Part shown: piece after piece, positions 56,252 to 64,000 of the stretch
Layout of the letters: each line of letters begins with the position of its first letter
Position numbering within the stretch: position 1 is the first letter of the stretch
Source of the DNA: Candidatus Krumholzibacteriia bacterium
GTDB taxonomy: Bacteria; Krumholzibacteriota; Krumholzibacteriia; LZORAL124-64-63
Length of the DNA stretch: 64,000 nucleotides
Direction: 5' to 3'
NCBI GenBank assembly: GCA_016744705.1
Contig: JADGDU010000001.1
Span: forward strand, 62,001 to 126,000
Made by a program: the position numbers and the translations under genes
Notes under the pieces: generated by a model
Told to the model about the DNA's origin: nothing
Databases searched by the model: none
The model's input: only the letters and a program-made list of their open reading frames with translations

Positions 56252-58699
56252 ATGGCCTTGCGTAAGATCGACCCGACCATCTTTTTCAAAAACAGCCTGG
56301 TTCTGATATCTGCTATTATTTTAGTTTTTTTAGTGAGTGTCAGTTTCGTTTATTATTACGGGCTACAGAGTTTATCCCAACGATACATCGAAGAAATTAA
56401 AGCTGGAATCCTGGCCCAAAAAAAGGAATACGTCAAAGCTGCGGTTGACCGAACCATTGAAGATATCGAATACGAGAGATCAATTCTCACTGAAATCATC
56501 ACCGCCCCCCATACTCCACCAGGCCTTGATTCCAATAGCGAAGAATGGCAGCAAATCAGCCTGAAAATGCGCAAGAGATTAGCTGCCGGCCGCATTCGAC
56601 AAACTTTATTAAGTCACAATGGCTACATCTGGGTTAACCAAGTCCTCAACTACGAAGGAGGACCTAATTACGCCATCCGCCTGGTCCACCCAAACCTACC
56701 CGAAACTGAAGGGGACAGCCTCTCTACTGAATCCACCGACGTGCAAGGTGGAACGCCCTATCTAGTGGAACTCGAAGGGGTGAAAGCCAAAGGTGAATTG
56801 TTTTTTAATTATTGGTTCAAGAAAAAAGACAGTCCTCAGATCAGTGAAAAAATAACCTACGCCAGATTGTACAAAGAATTTGATTGGATCGTCGCCTCGG
56901 GTGTCTATGTGGATGACCTAGATGACATGGTAGCCGCTGAAGCTCTTCATGTTCACGATTTAACCCGCATAAAATTCCTCTGGACCTTGCTTCTCACCTG
57001 CACAACCCTGCTCCTTGTTTTGCTCATTGGGACCTTGATCCAACGCCGCTTCAACACGGCCCTGGTTTTCTGGGCAAACCAGGAAAAATCCAGCCAAAAT
57101 GAACTGAGAAGATTGAACAACGAGCTTGAAGAACGAGTCAGGGAACGCACGCATGAACTCACAGAGCGAGAGCAATGGCTGACCATGGCCACCGAAGCAG
57201 GAATGGTGGCGATCTGGGAGTACGACCCCATCCAGGATGAAGTTACCAAGACCAACAACTATATGGAAATGTTTGGTTTGGAAAACTCAGACCCATGGGG
57301 CAGCGCTGAGTTCCTGCAAACTGTTCATCCAGACGACAAAGCCTCAATCATAAACCTCATGGCCTCAATTAATGAACCCGAGGGCCAAGACAATTATCAA
57401 CTAGGGATCAGAGTGATCTGGCCTGACAAGAGCCTCCATTGGCTCACCGTCAGCGGCTACGTATCCCAGCGTGACACAACAGGCCACGCCACCAAAATCA
57501 TTGGACTGATTCACGACACTACCAATATCAAAACCATGGAAATGAAGTTTCTGCGCGCTCAAAAAATGGAAGCCATCGGAACTCTTTCCGGTGGCATTGC
57601 CCATGACTTCAACAACATTCTCAGCTCAATTTTGGGATATGCAGAACTCGCCCAGTCGGATGTGACCTCTAACTCCCAAACCTTCGCCGACCTGGACAAC
57701 ATCCTAATCGCCAGCCGGCGCGCCCGTGACCTTGTCCACCAAATCCTGACTTTTTCTGGGCAGGAAGGAAAAGATCTCCACCCGATCCTTCCCCAGCACG
57801 TGGTTTCTGAAGCCCTCACTATGTTGCGGGCCTCCATACCTACGACAACCCTTTTAACTTCCCATATCGATCCTGACTGTGGATCCATTCTCGGTGATTC
57901 CACAGGCCTCCACCAAATGGTGATGAACCTTTGCACCAATGCCCTGCACTCTTTAAAAGATGAAAAAGGGGAAGTTCAGCTGACCTTGGAGCCAAGACAA
58001 GTTCTGGCCCATGACTTCCAGGACCATGAAGCTGTGGCGCCTGGAGATTATATCGTTTTGACAGTCAAGGATGACGGCGTGGGAATAGATCCCAACCAGG
58101 TGGATCGGATCTTCGAACCTTACTTCACAACGAAAAAATCAGGCGCCGGCACAGGCTTGGGCTTGGCAGTAACTCATGGCATTGTTGAAGATATGGGCGG
58201 CTTCATCCGCATCAAGACCAGTCTGGGTGCCGGCAGTGAATTCTCTTTGTTTTTCCCTGTGATCCCGGAAAAATCTTTGGAACTGTCAGCCCATAATATG
58301 GAACCCAAAGAGTTACCCAACTCCTTAACCGGACGAATACTGTTGGTAGACGATGAAGAGCAGTTGCTGGAAGCAACCGAGCGGCGCTTGATCTCTTTTG
58401 GGTGCAGCGTTACAACCGAGGCCGACAGTGCCCTCGCCCTGGAAAAATTTCAAAAACAACCCGAGGCCTTCGACCTCGTCATCACCGATCAGACCATGCC
58501 TGGTCTTTCCGGAGTTGAACTCACCCAGCAAATTCTTGCCCTCCGGCCAGACTTGCCTGTGATCCTGTGTTCTGGATTCAGTAACATCGTCAATGAGGAA
58601 AACTACACCCAATTCGGGATCAGTTGTTTTCTCAGCAAACCATTTAACCATACAACATTACAGCAAACTGTAAGTCAGATTCTGGGCAAAAACCAATAG
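56252..58699 (+). CDS. Cache-PAS hybrid sensor histidine kinase/response regulator
   Basis: 815 residues. TM1 (SLVLISAIILVFLVSVSF), periplasmic single-Cache_2 domain (about 40-240; HNGYIWVNQVLNYEGG, RLVHPNLPETEGD, KITYARLYKEFDWIVASGVY), TM2 (FLWTLLLTCTTLLLVLLIG), coiled coil (ELRRLNNELEERVRERTHEL), PAS, H-box GGIAHDFNNILSSILG, N-box NLCTNALHSL, G-boxes DDGVGIDP and GTGLGLAV, and a REC domain (ILLVDDEEQLLEATE, Asp in LVITDQTMPGLSG, Lys in FLSKPF). Senses a small external ligand, likely a carboxylate or amino acid from the Cache type. AAGGA precedes the ATG at 56252; the frame is open to 56198. Confidence 0.92.
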   Translation: MALRKIDPTIFFKNSLVLISAIILVFLVSVSFVYYYGLQSLSQRYIEEIKAGILAQKKEYVKAAVDRTIEDIEYERSILTEIITAPHTPPGLDSNSEEWQQISLKMRKRLAAGRIRQTLLSHNGYIWVNQVLNYEGGPNYAIRLVHPNLPETEGDSLSTESTDVQGGTPYLVELEGVKAKGELFFNYWFKKKDSPQISEKITYARLYKEFDWIVASGVYVDDLDDMVAAEALHVHDLTRIKFLWTLLLTCTTLLLVLLIGTLIQRRFNTALVFWANQEKSSQNELRRLNNELEERVRERTHELTEREQWLTMATEAGMVAIWEYDPIQDEVTKTNNYMEMFGLENSDPWGSAEFLQTVHPDDKASIINLMASINEPEGQDNYQLGIRVIWPDKSLHWLTVSGYVSQRDTTGHATKIIGLIHDTTNIKTMEMKFLRAQKMEAIGTLSGGIAHDFNNILSSILGYAELAQSDVTSNSQTFADLDNILIASRRARDLVHQILTFSGQEGKDLHPILPQHVVSEALTMLRASIPTTTLLTSHIDPDCGSILGDSTGLHQMVMNLCTNALHSLKDEKGEVQLTLEPRQVLAHDFQDHEAVAPGDYIVLTVKDDGVGIDPNQVDRIFEPYFTTKKSGAGTGLGLAVTHGIVEDMGGFIRIKTSLGAGSEFSLFFPVIPEKSLELSAHNMEPKELPNSLTGRILLVDDEEQLLEATERRLISFGCSVTTEADSALALEKFQKQPEAFDLVITDQTMPGLSGVELTQQILALRPDLPVILCSGFSNIVNEENYTQFGISCFLSKPFNHTTLQQTVSQILGKNQ

Positions 58700-58793
58700 A
58701 GCCGGCAGCCCCAGGCCATTGACAGCAATCCTCGGAAAACTCTATACTTTAAGTAGATGCGAAATTGCTTTCAACCAAGGCCATGGGGAGATC

Positions 58794-59855
58794 ATGAGAA
58801 AAACCATCCTGGGGATTGCCGTTCTGCTGTCTTATTTGATCAACTCTCATTCTGCCTTTTCCGTTGATTGCCTGGACTACTCCCAGGAAGGCACCCTCGA
58901 TATCCTCCCTGCCTTCGACATGCAAATTATCCCCGACGAATATTGGATCACTGGGTTTACCGCTCATGGAGATTTTGTAGGAGCCCTGTTTAGTTTTGAT
59001 TCGTCCACTTATCGAGGCATTAAATTTTTCCAACTGGATTCAGCCAGCGTACCCCAAAATCTTTCCAGTGACACGAGTTATGAGGCCCAATACAGACTTG
59101 GGGTAGGGGATGGTTCTATTGCCAGTTACCGAAAATGGTGGTTCGAAGAATCGGGCACGATATATGAAAACCACGTGCTCGACTTAGCCATTCAGCCTCA
59201 CCCGAGGGGCCTCCTGGACCACATCGGCAAAACCTGGATACTGGGCCAACGAGCCTATGTTCAGGAAAATGAAACCCTGTGGATTTACTCTCTGGAAGAC
59301 GTCACAGACCCGCAATTACTGGGGTCCATGAACTTTTCTCTTTCCATCGGCACCATGAATAATTATCAAGGCTTGCTTCTGGTGACCACCGGTAACGCCG
59401 AGTTCACTCTTTACGATGCCACGGATGCCAACAACATCCAGTTGGTGGTTCAAGCCACAATGCCTTCCTCTCCCACTTCCGTGGCCTTGGGCAGCGACTT
59501 CATTCTGATGGCCTGCGGAGACGATGGCCTCTTCAAATTTGGCATGTCAGATCCAGCCAATCCTCAAATTCCGAATTCTGGAATTGAGTTTGATGCCCCC
59601 ATTACCAGTGTGGTCCTGAATGGAGATTTTGCCTATGCCGGAGTGGGCACTGAAGTGAGGGCCTTGAATGCCCTGGACAATCCGCCTACTCTCTTGCCTG
59701 GGTTGGTCAGTACCCCTTTCGGTCATTTGCAGCAGGGGACCAATGTCTTGTATTTCTCGGCGGCGCCATGGGTTTATTATATTCCCCTCGATTGTGAAAA
59801 TATGACCCCTGCTGAAACCACAAACCTGGGTGACCTTAAATCCATGTTTCGCTGA
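58794..59855 (+). CDS. Secreted LVIVD-repeat beta-propeller protein with C-terminal KSMFR motif
   Basis: 353 residues: signal peptide (ILGIAVLLSYLINSHSAFS) and LVIVD-like repeats (about 160-320), each with a strand-loop-strand followed by D-x-x-[DN]-P: LWIYSLEDVTDPQLLGSM, FTLYDATDANNIQLVVQ, LFKFGMSDPANPQIPNS. Such repeats form beta-propellers on the cell surface. It ends TPAETTNLGDLKSMFR, the fourth instance of the shared C-terminal signature. GGGGAG precedes the ATG at 58794. The stop is 5 bases from the convergent lipoprotein gene. Confidence 0.78.
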   Translation: MRKTILGIAVLLSYLINSHSAFSVDCLDYSQEGTLDILPAFDMQIIPDEYWITGFTAHGDFVGALFSFDSSTYRGIKFFQLDSASVPQNLSSDTSYEAQYRLGVGDGSIASYRKWWFEESGTIYENHVLDLAIQPHPRGLLDHIGKTWILGQRAYVQENETLWIYSLEDVTDPQLLGSMNFSLSIGTMNNYQGLLLVTTGNAEFTLYDATDANNIQLVVQATMPSSPTSVALGSDFILMACGDDGLFKFGMSDPANPQIPNSGIEFDAPITSVVLNGDFAYAGVGTEVRALNALDNPPTLLPGLVSTPFGHLQQGTNVLYFSAAPWVYYIPLDCENMTPAETTNLGDLKSMFR

Positions 59856-59860
59856 AACCG

Positions 59861-60691
59861 TCACTCGACGACAATATCCAGCTTAACCTTGTCCAGAGGA
59901 TTGTCCGTATTCCTTCCACTGGGATGGAGTTTGAATTCTACGGTGTGGGTACCGGAAGTTAGTTGTTTGCCTGAAATTTCAGTAGTATATGGAGATTCCA
60001 TTGAGGAGTCGTAAAACATCCTGCCACCTTTACCGTCGATGACTGTTTGAATCCAGGCCCCTGCTTTTCTGACCGCTTCCGCGTCGAAAGTGATGGCCAC
60101 CGGAAGGCTGGACCCTGCAGAAATTTTCACCGGGTTTTCCTTTGGTGTCACCAATTTGAATTGATAATTCACCAATTTACTCCAAAATATCTGATCATAT
60201 ACAAATATGGAATTTTCGGTTTGAAAGACACCGACACTCACAGAATAAGACTCTTCTCCTACACTCATCCCGAAATAGATTTCTTTGCATTGGTGGTTAC
60301 CAGCTTCGTATCTGGTTTTGCTTTTTAAAAGCCCGGAATACGTGGCTTGAGTCAGATCACCGTTCTCTGGTTTGGTTTTTTGAATGATATCCTGGAAGGA
60401 ATCCAATGATTCAGAAATGACTTCAGCCACATCAAACGAAGAAGAGAGATCATTTTTGATACTCTTCTCTTTGGGACTCGCCTCATCCAAACTGAGGAGT
60501 AAATCAGCGAGAGTCTCTTCCGTAATCAGCAAAGATGAATACGAATCAGCATCACCGCTTTGCATGGCCTGGAATACAGCCAGACAAATGTCTTCTTCTG
60601 TAACCGGCTTCTTCTCGCCGCAGCCGGTAATAGATATTCCTAAAAGAAACAGTACAGAAAAGAAAACAAGTGCAGTTTTTTTAAACATCAT
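59861..60691 (-). CDS. Lipoprotein of unknown function
   Basis: 276 residues with lipobox ISITGC after a hydrophobic signal. The N-terminal half is helical (DICLAVFQAMQSGDADSYSSLL), like a periplasmic regulatory or NTF2-type start, and the C-terminal half is beta-rich (LPVAITFDAEAVRKAGAWIQ, SGTHTVEFKLHPSGRN). No family recognised. Start is one of several adjacent ATGs (60691, 60688) after AAGGG; a GTG at 60697 is also in frame. Confidence 0.7.
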   Translation of the reverse strand: MMFKKTALVFFSVLFLLGISITGCGEKKPVTEEDICLAVFQAMQSGDADSYSSLLITEETLADLLLSLDEASPKEKSIKNDLSSSFDVAEVISESLDSFQDIIQKTKPENGDLTQATYSGLLKSKTRYEAGNHQCKEIYFGMSVGEESYSVSVGVFQTENSIFVYDQIFWSKLVNYQFKLVTPKENPVKISAGSSLPVAITFDAEAVRKAGAWIQTVIDGKGGRMFYDSSMESPYTTEISGKQLTSGTHTVEFKLHPSGRNTDNPLDKVKLDIVVE

Positions 60692-60854
60692 CCTCACCCT
60701 TGGATTAATGGTGTACTTAACAACCCGACCTGACGGCTGCCCAGTGAAAAGGCTGTCTCAATTTTGCCACCATTTTAACTGCTATGCAAATTTTTTTGTG
60801 AGGGGTTGTCTCTTTTGAACTACGGTAATAGACGTTTGGTTGGGGAAAAAAGGT

Positions 60855-60887
60855 TGTGCCCGGCAACTCCAGGAGCAGCCGGGCACA
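60855..60887 (-). terminator. Terminator of the downstream chemoreceptor gene
   Basis: 10-bp stem TGTGCCCGGC/GCCGGGCACA (60855-60864, 60878-60887) with an inner CTCC/GGAG pair. On the minus strand it is followed by CCTTTTTT, a good U-tract after the MCP gene that ends at 60919. Confidence 0.8.
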
Positions 60888-60918
60888 GTGCTATTTCATC
60901 AGGATAGGTCTCCAGCTT

Positions 60919-62373
60919 TTAGAGCTCGATCTCCTCCATGAAATCATCTTCCATAAGCATCTGGACTTCATCCCTGCGACCACTCGCAACAGGTGCTGGT
61001 GTGGGCTTAAAACTATGAGTTTGGGGAACCGGGGCAATTTTCACTTCTTCATTGTTTCCGCCGATGAGGGTTACAAGTTGCGTCACAATACCCTCGATAC
61101 CCTGGGCCCGAGACGAAAGATCTTTGGCCGTAGCCGCCGATTCTTCTGAATTGGCCGCATTATTTTGCACAACCTTGTCCATGTTTGCCACAGCCAGATT
61201 GATTTGAGAGATTCCCTCGGCCTGATCGACAGAGGCCGCAGCAATTTCCGCCACCAATGATCCCACTTCCTTAGAACTCTCGTTGATCCCATTCAAGTTT
61301 CGGGAAACTTCCTGTGAAACCGCCACACCGGCATCGGCATTGACCTTGGAAATATCAATGAGCTGAGCTGTATTTCGGGCTGCTTCCGCGCTTCGTTGGG
61401 CCAGGTTTCGTACTTCTTCGGCCACCACGGCAAACCCCTTGCCCGCTTCGCCAGCTCTAGCGGCTTCAACGGCCGCATTCAAGGCCAGGAGATTAGTTTG
61501 GAAAGCAACTTCATCAATGGCTTTAATGATCTTAGCGGTCTCTTCGGAGGATTTCTTGATTTTGCCGATGGCTTCGGTCATACGCTCCACCGCACCCACT
61601 CCGTTGGAAACCAGATCCGTAGTACGGGCCATACCAGTGTCAGCTTGCTTCAAGTTGTCCGCATTGCTTTCGGTCATGGCAGACATTTCCTCCAGAGAGG
61701 CAGAGGTCTCTTCCAGATTCGCAGCCTGACCACTGGACCCATCCGCCATTTGCTGGCTGGTTGATGCCACTTGGACCGATGTATTCTTGAGGTCCTCTGC
61801 ACCTTGTCGCAAGAGATCAATGATCTTTTCCATAGGACGGGTAATTTTCCAGCTGAACAGGAAGTAAATGGCCAACGCCACAGCGAAATCCAACAGCAAG
61901 ACACCAGTGATCAGGAGTTGGATAATCTGGTTTGATGCATGTTTGACAAACTGAGAGGTGGTCGAGGCTTGAATCGTGGCCAGAACCTCACCTTCCCGTT
62001 CGATTACTTTTTCCATCAATTCCATTTCCGACGATTGAATCTTTTCCGTCTGGATGGGATTCCATTCACTGTCCCGCTCCATGGCACATATCAAGCTTCC
62101 AGCTGGATCCACCACCTGAACGCTTTTTAAATGATGGTTGCGCATTTCCGAGTGGACAATGGCCAGGAGCTGGTCGTCTGCAAGATTCCAGATGGGTTCG
62201 GCCAAGCTGATTGCCATGCCGTCAAGAGATCCAGCCACGCTTTCGTTTAGCTCAACCTCAAGTTGCTTGTGCAGATAACCAAATAATGCAGTGCCACTGG
62301 CAGCAAACACAACCGTAACTACTGTGACGAGCATGAGACCCACGCGAGTCTGAAGGCTGGCATTCTTGAACAT
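60919..62373 (-). CDS. Methyl-accepting chemotaxis protein
   Basis: 484 residues. TM1 ([20 protein letters not shown]), a short periplasmic domain of about 130 residues ([34 protein letters not shown]), TM2 ([20 protein letters not shown]), then the signalling domain with [20 protein letters not shown] and [16 protein letters not shown]; a HAMP domain is short or degenerate. It ends in an acidic tail ([10 protein letters not shown]) without a CheR pentapeptide. The ATG at 62373 has GAGGA upstream; the frame is open to 62517. Divergent from a periplasmic solute-binding protein gene, which might present ligand to it. Confidence 0.88.
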   Translation of the reverse strand: MFKNASLQTRVGLMLVTVVTVVFAASGTALFGYLHKQLEVELNESVAGSLDGMAISLAEPIWNLADDQLLAIVHSEMRNHHLKSVQVVDPAGSLICAMERDSEWNPIQTEKIQSSEMELMEKVIEREGEVLATIQASTTSQFVKHASNQIIQLLITGVLLLDFAVALAIYFLFSWKITRPMEKIIDLLRQGAEDLKNTSVQVASTSQQMADGSSGQAANLEETSASLEEMSAMTESNADNLKQADTGMARTTDLVSNGVGAVERMTEAIGKIKKSSEETAKIIKAIDEVAFQTNLLALNAAVEAARAGEAGKGFAVVAEEVRNLAQRSAEAARNTAQLIDISKVNADAGVAVSQEVSRNLNGINESSKEVGSLVAEIAAASVDQAEGISQINLAVANMDKVVQNNAANSEESAATAKDLSSRAQGIEGIVTQLVTLIGGNNEEVKIAPVPQTHSFKPTPAPVASGRRDEVQMLMEDDFMEEIEL

Positions 62374-62460
62374 CTTTGCGATCCTCGTTTGATTGTTTTG
62401 AACAGATACCACAACAACATGGCTTCGTGAATTTATTGTATCGGAACAAATTTCCGGAAG

Positions 62461-62489
62461 TTGACTAAAATTCTTTTGCCAATTTATCT
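62461..62489 (+). promoter_or_regulatory. Probable promoter of the solute-binding protein gene
   Basis: TTGACT (62461-62466) and TTATCT (62484-62489) with 17 bases between, 124 bases before the ATG at 62613. Moderate match to sigma-70 consensus. Confidence 0.4.
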
Positions 62490-62612
62490 GCCGCCCAAAG
62501 TCTTCTTGTAAATACATCTTTAGTTCCCCAAAATCCCGCCGAATATGATCCAGTAATCAAAATGGTTCCAGTGTGGGACCTGACTATTTGTCTCAATCGG
62601 AGGATCCCCAAC

Positions 62613-63356
62613 ATGCGTCAACGTTCTCTCATTTCCATTTGTCTCCTGTCTTTCATGATGCTGGCTGCGTCCGCTTCTTTGGCTGAAGACATCACCATTG
62701 CCATTGGTCTTTCTTTGCCTCCTTATGTGATTTCTGATGAACACCGGGGCATGGAACTTGACGTAGCCAAAGAAGCCCTGACCGAGGCTGGCTACACCCT
62801 GGTTCCTAAATATGTTCCTTTCGCCAGAGTAGCAAAATCCATCGCCAGTGGGGCCACCGATGCCGCGCTCACACAGGTTCCTGGAACACACAAGGACCTC
62901 CACTACTCTGATGCAATAATCACCTATCAAAATGTTGCCATTTCCCTGGCTTCATCTTCTCTGAGCATTGACGATGTCAGCGCCCTTTCATCATATTCTC
63001 TGGTGGCCTTCCAGGGCGCCAAAAGCATCCTGGGTGAGGAATTTGCTGCGCAGGCAACAGCAGCCCCCAAGTACGCCGAAATGGCCGATCAGAATAAGCA
63101 GGTTCTTATGATGTTCAAGGGTCGCGCTCAGGTCTTTGTGGGTGACATCAACATCTTCAAGTACTTCCGCCAGGCTCTGAAAGACAAGGGCGCCGACGTC
63201 AACGCCGAGATCGTGATTCACGAAGTATTTTCACCTACCGATTTTTCCATTGCGTTCACCGATGCTGGGGTATGCGCCAAGGTCAATACGGCCCTGACGG
63301 CTATGCGCGCCTCGGGTCGGTACGATGAGATCATGACCAGCTACGTAAAAGACTGA
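62613..63356 (+). CDS. Periplasmic solute-binding protein, family 3
   Basis: 247 residues. Signal peptide (LISICLLSFMMLAASASLA) and a type II periplasmic binding fold like amino-acid-binding proteins (SBP_bac_3): IAIGLSLPPYVISDEHRGME, LDVAKEALTEAGYTLVPKYV, GATDAALTQVPG, and SIAFTDAGVCAKVNTALTAM. There is no ABC permease or ATPase gene next to it, so it may serve a sensor or a distant transporter. GGAGGATC lies upstream of the ATG at 62613. Ends at a strong terminator. Confidence 0.82.
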   Translation: MRQRSLISICLLSFMMLAASASLAEDITIAIGLSLPPYVISDEHRGMELDVAKEALTEAGYTLVPKYVPFARVAKSIASGATDAALTQVPGTHKDLHYSDAIITYQNVAISLASSSLSIDDVSALSSYSLVAFQGAKSILGEEFAAQATAAPKYAEMADQNKQVLMMFKGRAQVFVGDINIFKYFRQALKDKGADVNAEIVIHEVFSPTDFSIAFTDAGVCAKVNTALTAMRASGRYDEIMTSYVKD

Positions 63357-63373
63357 TCTGGTTCATTAAATGG

Positions 63374-63411
63374 AAGAGGCGCACTTCAAATTAGAAGTGC
63401 GCCTCTTTTTT
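63374..63411 (+). terminator. Terminator after the solute-binding protein gene
   Basis: AAGAGGCGCACTTC (63374-63387) pairs with GAAGTGCGCCTCTT (63394-63407) around AAATTA, with a T-run following on the plus strand and the complementary A-bearing flank on the other. Long perfect stem, intrinsic terminator. Confidence 0.9.
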
Positions 63412-63437
63412 CGTACATAGAAATAACGCCCCCACCA

Positions 63438-64000
63438 TCAGCGAGTCCAGTTCACCCGCCCAATGAATCGCCAAACTGCGAAGCCACTGGCCGCACTGAT
63501 GGCCAGCAGCAAAGCCCCCTGCCACCAAGGACCCAAAAGTAACTTCCCCACTCCGAACAGCGCCCCATACACGGAGATCACGCTAAGCAAATACGCCGGC
63601 AACATTTTCAATGGCTTGTCATCGCGTGGAACATCGGGGCAGCGATGAGCAATGCGGTTCCACAGCTGGCCACCGGGACGGATGCGTCTATAAAAACTCT
63701 CCAATGTTTTTTCATCCACTGGCGGCGTCAGCATAGTCACCACCAGGGCCACGGCCACCGTGATGGGCACGATATAATACAGCACATGGGGGTAAGGAAT
63801 GTTCAACCAAAATCGGAAGATCAAGGTGCAGACCAGAGCTGAGGCCATGGCGGAAATCTCAGACCAGGCATTGATACGCCACCAATACCAGCGCAAGATG
63901 TAGATGACCGATACGCCCCCGCTAATGGCCGTGATAATATACCATCCTTCACGAATGGATTGCATCAAAGTGGTGACTAGCATACCCAGAACGGCCAATA
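63438..64000 (-). CDS. Sodium:solute symporter family protein (N-terminal part outside window)
   Basis: C-terminal 187 residues of an SSS-family transporter, cut by the window edge; the frame remains open to the end. Visible: several hydrophobic helices, the family signature LRWYWWRINAWSEISAM, and YPHVLYYIVPITVAVALVV. A cytoplasmic segment (DEKTLESFYRRIRPGGQLW) precedes the last helices, as in the longer SSS members that carry extra C-terminal helices. Substrate (sugar, amino acid, or other) cannot be told. A TTG at 63998 is not the start. Confidence 0.82.
   Translation of the reverse strand, partial: LAVLGMLVTTLMQSIREGWYIITAISGGVSVIYILRWYWWRINAWSEISAMASALVCTLIFRFWLNIPYPHVLYYIVPITVAVALVVTMLTPPVDEKTLESFYRRIRPGGQLWNRIAHRCPDVPRDDKPLKMLPAYLLSVISVYGALFGVGKLLLGPWWQGALLLAISAASGFAVWRFIGRVNWTR

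Noticed and set aside
60852-60890. GGTTGTGCC near 60852 as a second copy of the MITE end
   Set aside because: Only nine bases match, and they belong to the stem of a terminator; no TA-flanked opposite end.

Overview
The window (roughly 53-56% GC by eye, 64 kb) is a gene-dense chromosomal stretch from a Gram-negative, diderm, probably motile bacterium. Several secreted proteins end in a FlgD/T9SS-like C-terminal beta-domain with a Pro-Asn-Pro-Phe-Asn-Pro type start, and the kinase/ECF sigma pair, the many lipoproteins and the dockerin/cohesin modules fit an uncultivated lineage of the FCB (Fibrobacterota-Chlorobiota-Bacteroidota) superphylum or a neighbour such as Krumholzibacteriota, Eisenbacteria or Gemmatimonadota. 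This is inference: there is no rRNA or other phylogenetic marker gene here, and I see no tRNA, rRNA, CRISPR array, prophage or complete insertion sequence.

Layout. 1-5.5 kb: hybrid histidine kinase (cut by the window edge), DUF2871-like membrane protein, outer-membrane protein, Calx-beta lipoprotein, a 164-bp MITE-like element inserted exactly between two convergent stop codons, and a two-domain SnoaL-like lipoprotein. 5.5-8.1 kb: a MarR regulator under a palindromic operator, divergent from a trifunctional chorismate mutase-prephenate dehydratase-DAHP synthase fusion. 8.2-14.6 kb (minus strand): M14 carboxypeptidase, then an operon of cohesin protein, TPR lipoprotein, lipoprotein and dockerin-bearing subtilase. 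14.8-18.1 kb: a methionine operon (metB plus an aspartokinase-homoserine dehydrogenase fusion without ACT domains) preceded by a 38-aa Met-rich leader peptide, an antiterminator and an intrinsic terminator, which together look like a methionine attenuator. 18-30 kb: acs, ada, glycosyltransferase, M64 peptidase, YceI, Fe-S protein, secreted proteins, response-regulator/kinase hybrid. 30.5-37.8 kb: RND efflux adaptor with two RND pumps. 37.8-46.6 kb: metA homologue, HNH nuclease, secreted PPC-like protein, uracil/xanthine permease, DUF2207 protein, chemoreceptor with two periplasmic CZB-like domains. 46.9-51.6 kb: D-malate/tartrate dehydrogenase with DcuS/DcuR-type two-component system and a facing Dcu transporter. 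51.9-64 kb: tandem PA-IL-lectin-like secreted protein, kinase/ECF sigma pair, Cache hybrid kinase, LVIVD protein, lipoprotein, chemoreceptor, solute-binding protein, start of a sodium:solute symporter.

Two things stand out as possibly undescribed: the methionine attenuator at 14.83-15.10 kb, in which leader peptide, antiterminator and terminator can all be drawn base by base, and a short C-terminal signature (consensus roughly S-[FW]-G-x-x-K-[SA]-[ML]-[YF]-R at the very C terminus) shared by four otherwise unrelated secreted proteins, which may be a sorting or processing signal separate from the FlgD-like domain.
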